A stretch of 64,000 nt of DNA, from contig JAGTWJ010000017.1 in the NCBI GenBank assembly GCA_020064725.1, positions 806,001 to 870,000 on the forward strand, given 5' to 3'. Positions 21,001-34,418 of this stretch are shown here, in pieces. Within the stretch, counting starts at the first letter, position 1. Each line of letters opens with the position of its first letter. This DNA is from Drechslerella dactyloides. Taxonomy: Eukaryota; Ascomycota; Orbiliomycetes; Orbiliales; Orbiliaceae. The translations under genes were made by a program, and so were the position numbers. The notes beneath the pieces were generated by a model. The model ran no database searches. It saw nothing but the letters and a program-made list of their open reading frames with translations, and was not told the DNA's origin.

Positions 21001-24000
21001 TTCAAGCTGCGGTTTTGAATTTGAGGTTAAGTGCGCCGGCGAAGATGGAGTGCCGGTGTAGAGACCCACCGGAAGGAGCGCTGGCCAGAGTGAGCTTGCC
21101 CGAGCAGAGGTATGGAGTAACCCGACTTGGCTAGCTAACTGGCTTGCTGGAACTCAGGATCATATCGCGGCATTGAAATTTAGAACTTTAGCTCAAACGC
21201 TGCCGAGGCAGAAGCCCTAGTTTCTCTGCGTCCGGTTTCCAACGTCGACTTTGTTTGATTTTGAATTTCTTGCCTCATTGAATGTCGCTCATCAATCTGT
21301 AACGAGACATGCAGGCATGCAGGCAGCGTGCACGCACACATTTGCGGTGCACTCTTTCTATCACACATTCGTACCCTTTGCCAGCGCGGCGTGCGGTGCT
21401 GCAGCCAGCACGTAAAGCACGTAAACTCAAGACGCGCACACAAAGACAGGGGAAAATATCTCCGAAGATGCTTCCGGGTATACAATGTCGTCTTTTATAG
21501 CCCTCACGTTACCTATACTTATCGCGCATTATATCACGGGGGCAAACGAAACGGAGCCCTGGGAAATGAGCTGGCTACCTATTCCGGTGAGGGCCAGCGT
21601 TGTTGCATTTGCTGTTGTTTCGGGCTGGAACACGGCCGGTGCGGTGTGGTTGCAGAAAACCGGACCGTACATCAAGTCGACTGAGCGAATGCGCGCTCTG
21701 TCGACAAGTAACGGACTTGAAGCCACTATGCTAAATTCAATCACATTACTTGCTTTCTGACATTCTATTACATACATGAGTTGGCCAACGTTACCTGTTA
21801 GTTGATTAGTCTAGTACATGTTAAGGAGTAGATGGATATCGAGTCCGCCAGGCCAGCTAGCGCTCTTCGGTCGGCTGTGGCTTCGGCTGCAGCAAACAGC
21901 TAGGGCCTTCTGCGCCCCTCACAGCGCCTGTGAAAGGACCGTTCGTTCGATTCGGAACCTGTTTTGTTCGATTGATTGACCGATTGATGGTGAGATAATG
22001 CAATGCCGACTAGGCAGCCCACTCAACGGTTGCTCGCTAACTTTGCTTGTACTGTAGCTAGCAGCGAATGTGAGTTAAATGGGCGCGGTACCTGCCGCTC
22101 GAAATTTAAGCGGCATTTACCGGGCATAAAGCGAGTAGGCAGACGTCGAAGACGACCGCCAAGGAGATACGGCATGCAGTAATCTTGCTCCTTGCATTGC
22201 GATCCGGTCAGAATACTCGAGGGACAGGTCATCCGTAGCTTGAATTCAGTTCTGTTTGCAATGCGACGAGAATGGATAGCAGAGAGTACCAGCAGACGGC
22301 TCCGGAGAGCGCTTACCCGTGCAATCGAGCGTGATCAATAGCGGGATTTCCATGTCTCCACAGCCAGGCCGGGCGCGGAAACGAGCGAAGGGCCCACCAA
22401 AAGCGCATTTTGCGGTGTCGACACGTATGTTGGATGATGTCCCGATGTAGCTATCGACTGTCCCTGGGCCGAGCAGAATGTGAGGCAGCGAACCGCGCCC
22501 GCACATGACGTCACACGACACAAAGCGGCCGGCGGCCGGGATCCCTGGTCGAGCGCTGGCCCCGACCCTTGCTTCTGGTAATTAGTCGAGAGCTTGACTG
22601 TCCCACCCCGGGCTGGCGCTGGCTGGCGGGCACGACTGCCGCCCAACTGCGCTCTTTGGTCCCACCGCAGGGCATCAGGAGAAGCTTGTCCGGGAACGAT
22701 GGGATAGATGGAGATTTGAAGAGCGGATTGAGTAATCGGGCATGTTTCAAGGGGCTGCAGTCAATTCCGCGGGCACCGTCGCGTCGGCCGCTGAGCATGA
22801 GCCCTGCTGCGTACATACGTCCCTCCCGCGCTGAGTCGCTGTCTCACGGCGTCGAATTCGCGAAGCTCAAGCGGGTACATATGCACACAGGCATACTTTC
22901 GGTACTGTATGGAATACACAGACTGAATCTCGAAAGCTTAATCGAGCGGAGAATTTGTACGATGCGACGGTGACTGATTGCATCGCGACGTGCATATAAC
23001 ATTAACCTTCCAGGTACGCTTTATTGTCCGGAAATTTCAAAAATAGAAATGAAAGAGAAAAAAAAAAAATATCAGGAAATGAGGACTGGGAGGAGAAAGG
23101 TTACAGCAGCAAGCAAGGAGGAAGTAGCAAGCAGCAGGTTTGAAGCGAAGTGAGGGGAGCTGCAGAAGTTCCACAGTCGCGTCGGTTCTCGCCAAAGGTG
23201 GAGAATTCGTAGGAACCCGAGCTCCAATCTTCAAATCAAATTTGCAGATACTCGAAATCCCGAGCCGGCCGGCGCTGTATGTACCTGTGTCGACACAAAA
23301 CAGCCGCGGCGGCCAACAACGGAATGCACGCAAGGAGAAAGTCGGAACGAATACTTAACGTAAACATATCTGTAATCGATCAAATCAATCGGTCGACCAA
23401 TATGCAATTCAGGCCAGCCGTTGTCGCGTCGCCTGAAGCTACCCGCCATCCATGGATCCGCAACCTGGCCAGTCCGCGCGCGACTTTTAGCCTGTAGCTG
23501 ACGCTGCAAAAGCTGCAAGCTACGTGAACTATAGCCAGACTAACCCTACTTCAACCGCACGTATATAAAGTTGCCTGAGTAAGGGCAAGAGACGGGACGC
23601 AAATCCGTTAAGCGGATACCGCACCGCATGATGTGTGTCCGATGGGGCAGATTCGATGCACGGTGGTGGGCTGTGTATATTCTTAGATCTGGAATGAAGA
23701 GCTGTTATACATGATCCCCACCTCGCTTGCATGCAAGCCTGCCCTTTTCACGCCCCGCTAGTTGCGCCCTGGTCGGCAAGGTGCGAAGGAGGAGGACGCA
23801 TCGCAGCACAAACCAACGGCGAAAGCAGCGACAGTGCAGCCAGAACGAGTCGTGCTGAGAGGAGTGTGTGTGAGGATGGAGAGAAAGTGGGTGAAATGAA
23901 GCGACCCGAATGCTTCAAAGAGTAGGTCGAGGGAGACGCAAGGGAGCTTGGCTAACTAAGTTAGCTTGAGCGGTGGGATCTTGTTGGGTTCTGTTTGATG

Positions 24001-24245
24001 CGAATGGGGCCTTCGAATCGAGATCTGGCGGTCGGTGAAGAAATGTGTAGCGAGGAGCCAGCCCGGCCGCTTTGAGCCTCTCGGCCTCCACCTATGCATG
24101 CAATGGCACAGTGCACAAGACCTGGGTTTGGTCTATTTTAACGTCTTGACTGCGATTGCTTGCTTCACAAAACGCGTCGTTCGGTCGCTTGCCTTCTCGA
24201 TACGAGTCCATGTCGCTACTGCATTGCATCTGGACGGCGAGATGC

Positions 24246-24270
24246 AATCAATCAATCAATCGATCAATCA
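24246..24270. repeat. AATC microsatellite
   Basis: About six AATC units with one GATC interruption. Confidence 0.85.
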
Positions 24271-24940
24271 CCGCCGTGACCAAAGTCAGCTTTTGTGTCC
24301 ATGTGTCTGCAGAAAGAAACCTATGACAAACCGTGCATGCCGCATCGAGACCAAATTTTTCTCTAGATGAATCGAGTAATCGAATCAGGTCTTGTGACCG
24401 AGCGCAGCGTGTAGGTGAGCAGTTCGCTGGCCGTCTGCAGCAACTAACATCTATTGACTAGCACGAGTCGCGACACCAGCTCACTATCCGAAATGCGGGA
24501 AATTGGGTGCGAAGAATGTGAGGCCGGCCAACTTCTGAAACGCGTCCCCAAATTAACGAGCCCCCTTCTGCGGCCAGCCAACCAACAGCGCACTGGTGCC
24601 GTCGATTTTGATTGAATTCGATCCGACGCCCAACAGCAGCATCCTGATGAGATGGAGCGAATTTTCAGCGGGCGGGCGAATCGGATGACGGACGGCTAAA
24701 GGCATAATTACTGTTTAAAATATGCATGTGTCCTCCAGTTCAGCAATCGACTAACTGACTAAGAGCGATTCCGTCGTTCCTACGCTCCGTTGAGTTTTGC
24801 TCTCTTTCGTTCTTGAATGCAATTTCACGGCCATCAGGCAGCAGCGCAGCGCATTCTTGCGTGCCGCTGCTGAAACATCCTCCTTGCTTAACGCTAGTTA
24901 TCGAAATTCGATAAAATGGCCACCACTCTCGGAAGGGACT

Positions 24941-24956
24941 GATTGATTGATTGATT
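24941..24956. repeat. GATT microsatellite
   Basis: Four perfect GATT units. GATT is the reverse complement of the AATC unit found 700 bp to the left. Confidence 0.85.
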
Positions 24957-27900
24957 CGAGGACCAGCCTGGCTGGTAATTGTGGCTGCGCGGACGTAACC
25001 ACTCGCAGGCACGTGAGGGGCCAGCAGCAGGTCGGAATAAGGTAGGGAGCGAGGGCGTCGTAAAGAGTGAAATTTACCGGTCGCTCGGAAAATTGGCGAT
25101 TGTCAATCACCCGCAAGGCATCAACGAAGCGAACTGACAGGCCCGTCGGAGGGCGGTTTTCCCTCATACTGTTATTTTCGGGCTTCTCACTGGGGGGTGC
25201 TTGGATTTCGTCCCCTTCTTTCCTTTTTATCCAATGCTCAGCAGCGCAGCTAGCCGGCCAGCTGTCTGGAAACAACGTGAAGCTGCAGGACGACGAGCAG
25301 GGCTCCTTCGGCGCAGCGCTGCGGAGGGCGCTCGCTCGCCAGTCAGCCCGAAGAAAAAAGCCAGTCGTTAGCCTAAAGCCCCATCCGCAAATTAATTGCA
25401 GGCCTGCAGTGCGGATCTTGCGCTACGCGAGCTATATAGCTGGCTTGACTTAACAGGCCAAGATACGGAATGGAAAGACCAGCCATTAACTGAGAAGTAG
25501 CTGTTTAGCTGAGCAGTAAGACTAAGCAGATAATGTGGTGCGCGCTCGGGATTAGTTACATTGTATTGGGTCGTGAGCGTGAGGCATGAGATAGGGGACT
25601 GGGGCCGCTTTCCCTCAGGTGTGGTGGGGTGGCCCGGTACGCGGCAGCCGGTCCATTGGCTCTCTGCCCGTCTCCATCCGAATCCCGGGCTCATTCCGGT
25701 GAGTGGTTGAATCGGGACGCAGTGTCCGGTCCGTGTGGGCCTGATGTGCCGTGCCATCCTGGATTCGATTTGGCTCGATCGAGATGAATTTCATTGTTGG
25801 GCGGATAGCAGTGGAATTCCATGACGAAGGTGATACTGGTCTCCCGAGACCATCTTTCCTTTTGTTGTCGAGCTACAATCAAGGAGTTAGCCAGCTTATC
25901 GATGAAATCGATCAAGCTGTGAATTAAAGACTTAAATTGATGTGGGTACTTTGTCTAAAAAATTTTGGTACTTGTTGTCTTCTCCTAGACTCAAGAACGC
26001 TGGTCTTCTCCACATTTCAAGGTATTGAAACAACCGTCTGTCAAGAGATCGAGGTTGAGCTCCATCAAGCGATAGAAGGTCTAACATCAGTTGGATGCAC
26101 TCGCAATGGCTCGCTGGCAGGCAGTTAACCGGTTGAGGATCTGAGGTTACGCTTTTGTGCAAATGGCTTGCCGCTGCACACAGCTGCGCTCGCAATCGAT
26201 AGCTAGTCAGCAAGCTAACTTGCTGAAGGGGGGAGCTATCACGTCGGGATCCTTTTCCCGGAGAGGCGTTTCTGCGACGTGCATAACGTTAGTTTCGCCT
26301 CGCTCGACTCGAAGGGCTGGCTGGCCGCACCGGCCTTGAGCCTGCCCTCCGGCCTCCTTGCCCACCCGATAGTTGGATGGATGGATGCGATGGACTGGAC
26401 TGCAAAGCCAGCACACCTGCAGGCTTGAATCTGCATGGTACGGTCCAGACCCTTAATGCACCGCATGCTAATGATCATGATGCCAGAGTGCATTGCCGCC
26501 AGTGCCTATTTGGGTGGTGTTTTTCTGTGAGGAGCAAGCAGCAGGGAGCTAGTTTGCAATTGGTTTGTCAAAGGAAAGAATGGAAAGGAGGGAAAACTTG
26601 AAGGGTAGAGACGAACAGAAAATTGCTAAATCCGTTCACAGATTCGGCCAGAAAAGAACAAGTCTGGGGAAGCGTAGCCAGTGCACCGCTCGAATTGATT
26701 CATACCCTGTCTTCTGATCCTGCTGCCTGGTGCGGAATAAGAAACTTGCTGGGAAAATATTCCGAACAAATTAGCAGATCTTACAGGCCGGAAATACATC
26801 CAACGATTCCATCATCATCTTCGATCAGGTTGCTCTTACCAAGCCATTTGTATTCACGTCTGCAACAGCCCTTATCGTTCCGGATGCCACACCGATTAAT
26901 TTGCAGACAATAGCAGGCAGCCTCTCAGCCCCAAATAATCCGAACATGCGCAATACCTGTCCAGCAGAAACACACTTCTCAAAACATCAATCTGAAACGC
27001 GTGAGAGGAAAGCCAAAGGCCGAACCACGGCACATCGCAGAATTTAACAGGCGTCATTAATGCTCCTCCTCATCAAAACCCTCACTTTAATTTTTGCCCC
27101 CAGCGAAAGGCCAGGGTCGGTTCTGCAGATCATTACCCGAACAACCGAGAAACCCCTGCTAGCGGGCGCCACCAGATTCGCAGCTTGCAGCTTATCGCGA
27201 GAGTTGCTTTTTCTCCGGAAATACTGTGCTGGAGGGGAAGAAATTCGAGGTGCCTTGGGCCGAGGGGAGGGCAATGCCGGATTCTGATTTCACGGCAGGT
27301 GTGTGTGTGAGAGCGGAGGGCGAGCGAGTCGAGTGGCGTTTGGTGAACCGGGGATTCGACGCGATCGAACTGCAGCGTTGCGGCTAGCTGGTTTTGGAGG
27401 GCGCTGGGCGGCAGTTCTTGGCGTGAAAACAGGTTTTGTAGGTTGAGTTCTATTCTTATTCTACGATACATTCACATATGCACGGGTGTATATATAGATA
27501 GTGGATTGTGGTATTTGTAGTTACTTGTGTGCATGCAGCTGAATACTTCTTGATATCGATTTTATCCATCTGTAAAATATATCGTGTCCCTATAGACGGC
27601 ACACGAATCCAGCTGTCGGGTCTGCTTGCTGTGTGCGCGCACAGACGACATCACTGCGACCTTGCTCCGTGCGGCAGCGGCAGCGCCGAGAGGGGTTAGT
27701 TCGATCCGGGGAAGCAACCTCTGTCTCAGCAGCGGCATCATGTTGGCATCATACTGGCTACAAAGCAGGTTTTAAACTGCATCGGGCCAGGCAATACATC
27801 GGCAGTCGGCTGGTTTACCTACGTAGTTTTAACGTACATGTATCTGTGTTGTTGCGTGGGGGATGCGTCACAGGATTTATATTTGGGACGTGTGTGTCGT

Positions 27901-30060
27901 GCGCGATAGTGCCGCCGTAATTGGCCGCACAAGTCTAGAGGCTAGACGTGTGCGCTAGAATTCAACCATCGTCTACGGCTGGCTAGGAAATACCTAGCTA
28001 ACCGTTTCCGACTATCAACCATGATAGCGCGAGAGCGCAGTGGGGAGCAAAACTTTCGGCATGAAGTTTATAGTTGTAATCATTAGTGTATCGTCAAACT
28101 AGTTGCGACGTTGGCAATTGACTCTGCTCATACTATTTGTTTGAGAATGTTTCTCGTCCCCACAATCACGATTCGCGGTTTTGCTATATGTGCATGAACT
28201 ACGGCACTGTGGATTCAACTACACCTCGGACAAGGATTATATCTCGCTGATCTGGCCGTTTTGTGCATTTTAAGCCTGCCATCTACAGGCACATGCGAGG
28301 GGACCTGCACACATTGTCGGCGGCTGAGCGCCTGATCTTCAGGGACCCCGCGGCGATGACCAAGCGGCCCGGGGCCAAGCTGTCAGTAAGTGGGAATCTC
28401 ACTGATCGCCGAATGCAAACTTTATCCCCTTCAGTTCACATTACGATATAGAATTTGCCGATAATTTGAAAACAGCTCAGTTGCGCTGGACACGAGGGGG
28501 AACTGGACCTGTAAGATGCCGACTGGCAGTTACATAGCTTAGCTTGCCGTCTGTATGCAGTAATGAATTATGTAGCTGGAGCCGTGCACGGGATCAGGAA
28601 ATCAAGCTCTTTGTCGCAGCTAGCTGCACAAAGCTCTCCCTCGTAATTTCAAATGCACGGCCTGGTATCCACAATTGCTCGATAAGCTTCGGTTTACAAT
28701 CTGCGCTAGTGCTCACGGCCGGAGTTAACATTGAAATGTCTGCCAACATTACACCGACTCAGTTATCTTTCTTCTTCACTGTCTCGAGCACGGCGGTCTC
28801 CGGGAACGCTGCGACTAAGCGGGAAACGTTCGGGCCCAATGCAGCCCGGAGCCGCCTCGCTTCGCTGATTGGCGTCCGATCTCCCGCCGCACAGCAGGAG
28901 ATTCGCGAGAAAGTTGTTTGCGATTCACGCAAATTATATTACTTCACCGAGTTCGCGCATGGATGTCGACAGGAGCCGTCTTGAATGCCAAACCTATCAA
29001 TCGCGTGAGAGGAAGATCTACATGCGCGCCCGTAAGGCACATGGCGTAGGGTTAGATGAGCGCCTGTCTATGAGAGACAGCCGGTTTATAAAGGAGATGG
29101 AGATTTCGATTCTCCGATATTTTGTTTGGCTTGGGCAGCGGAAGATGTTGAGTTGGTCATCTACATCGGTTGCCAGCGAATGCATAGCGATGTAGCGATT
29201 TCCAGTTGGACCGATTTTGAGTTCCGGCCATTACTAAGACATTGACGCTTCATACGGGCAGTCGGCCCTTTAACCTTTGGATTTTATCTCATTCTACATT
29301 TTGTGTATTTTTGCACTTTTTGTTTGATGAACTTACCAGTAACCGTCGCCTATTAACTTTCGTATCTCTCAGGTCTAGGCCTTGGCTGCAAGCGATAAGC
29401 GTGAGGGAAACTCGTTAACTCTAACTGTCTTTGACCTCATCTTAACCACTTCCGCGTTCCTCCTCAGTAACATTGAAGATAACCGTGGCTGAAGATGTAA
29501 TTAGCGAGGAAGGGCGGCCTAGAGCTCGCTAACTAGCAAGCTACCCTACATCACTGAAGCCTTAAGGGAGCAAGATTGCACATTCGAAGATCTTAAGAGC
29601 TGAATATCAAATATGGCGAATAACGTCCTGTGGGCCGTAGCTCGGACCTCAGAACCAACCGATGGATTAGTCCGGCCGCTTTCATCGAAGGCTGCCCACC
29701 TCGTACCAAGGTTGCTATCTGCACAGGCCTGCGAGTGATAGCATGCAACGTCGTTTTTTTGGTTTATCAAAACCGTTTCGATATATGTCATTTTACCGAC
29801 TACAAGCCGCGCCATTATATTTGCTGGCCTGTTTCAGGGTTTCTAGCTAGGAGGCCAGCTGTCAACCTGGTGAGAGTTTACTTTCCCACCTAGGCTGTTA
29901 TCTTCCCGGTCTTTTCTCGTTCAAAATTGTTGATATCATCGGTAATGTTAATTTTCCAAAGTGTCCGCATTCCAGTGTTTGAGAATATCCGCTTGCCGGG
30001 CGAGGGGTGGTTGCAGGTTGGGTGCACGCAGACACCGAACTAAGTGTGGATCATGAACTT

Positions 30061-30081
30061 GCCTGCCTGCCTGCCTGCCTG
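30061..30081. repeat. GCCT microsatellite
   Basis: Five perfect GCCT units. Confidence 0.85.
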
Positions 30082-30966
30082 TACGAGGTCATACAGAGGG
30101 GCTGCCGTTGCGTTGCATCATAGCTTCTCCTTTGTGCTCCCGTTTCGAGTACAGTGAGGGTGGTGATGATGGCAGTAGTTCTCCAGCGGATGATGCAGGG
30201 CGAGCGCGAACGGCTTCTGGTTCGGTTTTCCCTCGGCTGTTTGTTTGCATTTGCCTGCCCAACGTGCATGCAAAGAACACACACGTCTGCATCATTACCA
30301 CCATCACCGTACTTGTAAATCTCACCGTGCACAGGCAGAAATGCCCATACGGACTGACATACGCGCACGCATTTTCCCATCAGCATCACCATTGCATCGA
30401 GAAAGCCGCTATCTGCACGAGCGGTATTGCAAGAATGCGATACCGCCCGAGGTCCAGTGGCCAGCCAGGCTGGCGGCCGATTAATTGCTCGAATTGCTTT
30501 TTCGGCTGGCGCTGCGGGCCCCTGCAAGCTGGCTCCACCCGCGTCATAGGCTCTGGGTCCAGTCTCAAGCCAACCACCCCCAAAATCTCGCTTGCTGCAA
30601 TTTTGCATCATCGGGCGGCTTTCTTTTGATGCAAGTGGCAGAACGGAAGGGGAAAGGAAAAAAATAAAAATAAAAAAAACTCAAAAAGAAAAGAAGGCGA
30701 TGAAGGGAAAGGGGAAAAAGAAAGCACACAGGGTCCTGCCTGGCTGTCTTCCTACGGCCTGCCAGCCGACCTCACAGCGCAGCTTGTCCTGCTTGCTTCT
30801 TAATGGTGGTTTTTGTGAGATCGAAGCAAAAAAAAAAATTATACTGCTACTAAGCAAAACTGAGCGGCCTGCCTTCCCGGCCCTGGCTTGCATTTTAACA
30901 CTTGAATTACCCTAGTTTCCTTTCCTTTCAACCAGACCTGAATTCCCTTTCCCTTCGGTGTCCGGT

Positions 30967-30986
30967 TTGATTGATTGATTGATTGA
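30967..30986. repeat. TTGA microsatellite
   Basis: About four to five TTGA units, same family as the GATT tract at 24.9 kb. Confidence 0.85.
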
Positions 30987-31106
30987 CTGATTGGGCTTTC
31001 GGTCTGGCGTAGGTGTGAGATCGGGAGGCACATTACCTTACCCTGCCTGACATTATATCGCCTTACCTTACTTACCTTGCTTTCCCTCCTCACATATTGG
31101 ACATCC

Positions 31107-31188
31107 GTACGTACGTACATGTACGTACATACATAGTATACATACTTGTACATTGCATGTATGTAATGTATGTGCCTGTATGTATCTG
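31107..31188. repeat. Palindromic TACG/TACA/TATG-repeat tract
   Basis: GTACGTACGTAC-type units pass into GTACATACAT and then GTATGTAATGTATG units, so the tract can fold back on itself at several registers. It marks the start of the pyrimidine-rich region before the C2H2 gene. Confidence 0.7.
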
Positions 31189-33617
31189 CTTCTGCACTGC
31201 AGCCTAGCAGAGTCCTCCAACTGTGCGCGGTTCAATTTCTCTTGTCAACATCCTCTCTCTCGCTCTCCCTTTCTTCTTTCCCACTTGCTCGCTGCCAGTT
31301 CTCTCTGGAAGCCCCTTCGAATTATTACTTACGGCGGGCTATAATTTGTCGCGTTATTGTGTGTTATTGCTTCTTCCTTGGCTTCGCGGTTTCTTTTCTT
31401 TTCTTTTCGTGATCATACACACACGACCGACAGACAGCCAGACCGGACAGACAGACACACACTGGCCAGTGGGTAAAGTAAGTGGGCTGCTTTTTTACTT
31501 TTTTGCAAAGTGCACTGCAGTGCTGCCCTTTGAATCTGATTTTCGCCTGCCTGGCCGTGCCCGCTGCCCACAGAAGCTCGAATTGCCTCTAAAAAGAAAA
31601 TGGGCCATTTCGATCAGGAAACCAAAAAACTTGATTTGGGGAAACTAGCATTTTTCAATAATAATTTTTTTTTCCTTTACTCTTGTATTATATTTCTTTT
31701 GAAACCACTACGGGCGAGTGCAGTCAAGTCAGTGAACGAATGAACGGGGTCCTGTGTCCGCGAGAGTGTGCACCGGCCGCCGGAACTGCCAGCTAACTAG
31801 CTTGCCTGCTTGCTTGCCTGGGGCACTTGCTCCATACACCTCATCCGATACGGGTGCGTGCTTGGTTATAGCTCGCCTGCCAGCCGGCCTCTTGCTTTCA
31901 GCTTCTTCTGGACATTTCATCTATAAACGTCGCACTCTTCCTGCCCGCCTCGCAACCTCATCTTCTCTTTTCCCAACACATCTCTACGCACGCTTGTCTA
32001 CATCGTTCATCCAGACATACGCTTACGCTTACTCACACGCCATCTCCAGAACCTACATATTTATTAGTAATACTATCGAAGCCACTGTGCCGACAGGATA
32101 CATAAATAGCACCTACCTTCCAATATACAAGATATCGTAGGCATATCTATCGGGACAAAGATCGATCTGACGCTTATCGGCACTCCTTCTTTCACTATAT
32201 TGTCACATCACATCACATCATATCATATCACTTGACAGTAGCGCGTCGGCCGGGCCTGCTGAAGGAAGACTGCAAGACTATTCGCTCGGGTCGGAGAGAG
32301 AAACAAGTTTTTGGGAAGAATCGACATCGGATACGACGACAAAGTCTTCCTGTTTGGTGGAAGATTGGCGCAGGCTGCACGACTTGCCTCATCGAAGTCT
32401 CTTAGTTGGTAGGTAAATCCTGCTTCCTCGGGCAAAAAGATATCACTTGCCCAACGCAACGCACGCACTCGCTTTTCATTGTTTGTGTCTTTGTTTTTCG
32501 TGACTTTCACTCTTTCTTTATTTCGTTCGTGCCGTTGAAGTGGTGCGATGCTCCCTGGCTAGCGGGCGTTCCTGCGGCACTCTGTCTGGTATGTAATATG
32601 TATGCCGTCATCTACCCAGGGTCTAGGAGATAGCGGCCGCTGGAAGTTTAATCGTGCGGCTGTTGGATACCGCGAGTATGCATCAGCAGGCGAATATTAT
32701 ACGATCCGGGCAGGCTGTCTCCACCAACCTGGGTGATTTCGAAACGACCTAGGCCGGGCCTCAGGGAGCATCATCGACCAATCGCCGGTCCCAATCCACA
32801 CAAAGACCCTGAAGCTCGCTGCCACCTTGACCGCAGCGTCTTGTCTTTCGTCATCGGGCAGATCGGAGGGTTGTCAGCCAGCCGGCGTAGTGTTTCTTCT
32901 ATCTCTCCTAGTCGAATTGTTTTCTTCTTCCTGTTTCTCTTCCTCCTCTTCATTCCGTTTTCCTCGTGCGTCGCAGTGCGTAGCAAGGAAATTTGGACGA
33001 GGGGGTAAAGAGGAAGGCATTTCCCAGATTTCCATGCTTCATCATCGCTGGCTTCTCTGGCTTGCTGGGCTTGCTAGGCGGTGGGCAGTCCTCCTCCAGT
33101 GTCCGGACGCCTTAGGCCTTGCTTGTCGATCTTGTACGGCATTTGGAGAAATGCCTCGAGGGGAGGGAATCTGAGACGGGCCATCCGAACCAGATTGCAT
33201 TCTCGACGGGGTGCTAGTTCTGTACCGGAGCTTGCGAGCTTAGGGGAAGCTTGGTCCGGCCTGCTTTTTTCTTTTTCACTGGCAGCCTTGGGGGCCAGAC
33301 ATACTTCATCATGGTAAATTCATTTGTTCATACGCGGCTATTTCTGCCGTCTTTTTTCTGGCCTCGTATACTATCTCTGAATAGGAGAGGAAAGGAAGGG
33401 ACGTCGAGGAATTCGAATCACGCCAGCTTGTCTCCTGCCAGCGACTAGGTGAACAAGTGCGGCATCGAGAGAACTCAATATTCAAATCCAAATCCAATAT
33501 TCAAGCTCTGGCCCTGTTTCTTTCTTTCCTTTTTTGAGTTTACGGGTTTTTGAATTTTGTATTTTTTCCCCAATTACCTTTATGCAGGCAGGACCGCCAA
33601 CCGGGCAGGCAGACAAG

Positions 33618-33634
33618 GCAAGCAAGCAAGCAAG
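33618..33634. repeat. GCAA microsatellite
   Basis: About four GCAA units inside the probable leader of the C2H2 gene. Confidence 0.8.
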
Positions 33635-34418
33635 ATTACTGTGACTTCAGTTTATATACTGAAAGCATCCGGTCCACCCCTCTGCGGCAGGGTATTAAAC
33701 TGATCATCCCGCCGCCCGCCTGCACGTCTGCCTTCTGAAGAATCCTGTACTTTGTTCCATTTCGGCTTCTGTCCTGAGATCCATCTATCGTGCACTATCA
33801 GGCACAGACGCTGTACGTCCGCCTGGCTTGAGCTTCTGTTCTGTTCTTTTCTGTTCTTCTGTCGCAGCGTCCGCCGTTTCGCATTTCGCATTTCGCATTT
33901 GCTTCTGCTGTCGCTTGCGTGGTTTGGGCGTGTGTTGTTGCACCAGGTTGGGCAATTAGACTGATCACGATTAGCAGGCACCGCTGCCCGAGGCACCCAG
34001 TTTATCACCACCACACCCAATATAATATATACACCCATTTAGTATATATTACACACCCACCCTCTTATATATACCACTTATATATATACTGTCCTCCCAC
34101 CCACCTCCGAAGGGAACGGACTGAACTTCTCTTTCCATCCTCCATCATCATCATCATCGTCTCCATCCGCCTCATCGACACTCTTCCACCGGATCCCGCG
34201 ACTATCATCAGCATCCCTCCGCCTCCCTGTCACGATTTTCTTCCGCATCGTCGTGGTAATCTAGCATCGACAGGACTGGAATCGACTCTTCTTCGAGCCA
34301 TCCATCTTGCTCTCCTCCAGGCTCTCTCCTCCACAGTCGCTCGATCTTCACCGATCGATCGTTGGACGACAGTTGCTCACTTCACAACTTATATCTCATC
34401 ATCCTCATCACATCCGCA

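Larger units (their letters stand above)
21000..30000. other. Gene-poor stretch, middle part, rich in short palindromes and tetranucleotide repeats
   Basis: No gene recognised on either strand. The longest open frames (28,544-28,984, 146 codons; 22,569-22,973, 134 codons) lack motifs. The sequence is peppered with GCTAGC/GCTAAC/TTAGC words, for example the inverted repeat GCTAACTAAGTTAGC at 23,951-23,965 and GCTAACTAGC at 29,528-29,537, and with AATC/GATT repeats. This is consistent with regulatory or structural non-coding DNA, or strongly decayed repeats. Confidence 0.5.
30000..34418 (+). promoter_or_regulatory. Probable extended promoter and long pyrimidine-rich leader of the C2H2 gene
   Basis: Directly upstream of the zinc-finger gene. 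From about 31.2 kb the plus strand becomes strongly C/T-rich with many TTCT, CTTTT and TCATC runs, including a (ATC)n tract at about 34,141-34,160 and CACAT/CATAT repeats at 32,205-32,230. This look is typical of fungal promoters and untranslated leaders. Many short ATG-started frames occur, but none continues into the zinc-finger reading frame. Leader introns cannot be placed by eye. The extent is inference. Long leaders are known for fungal developmental regulators. Confidence 0.4.

Noticed and set aside
30051..30629. Overlapping frames of 186 (minus) and 173 (plus) codons
   Set aside because: Both strands are open over the same DNA and neither product has motifs; the region is upstream regulatory DNA of the C2H2 gene by position.
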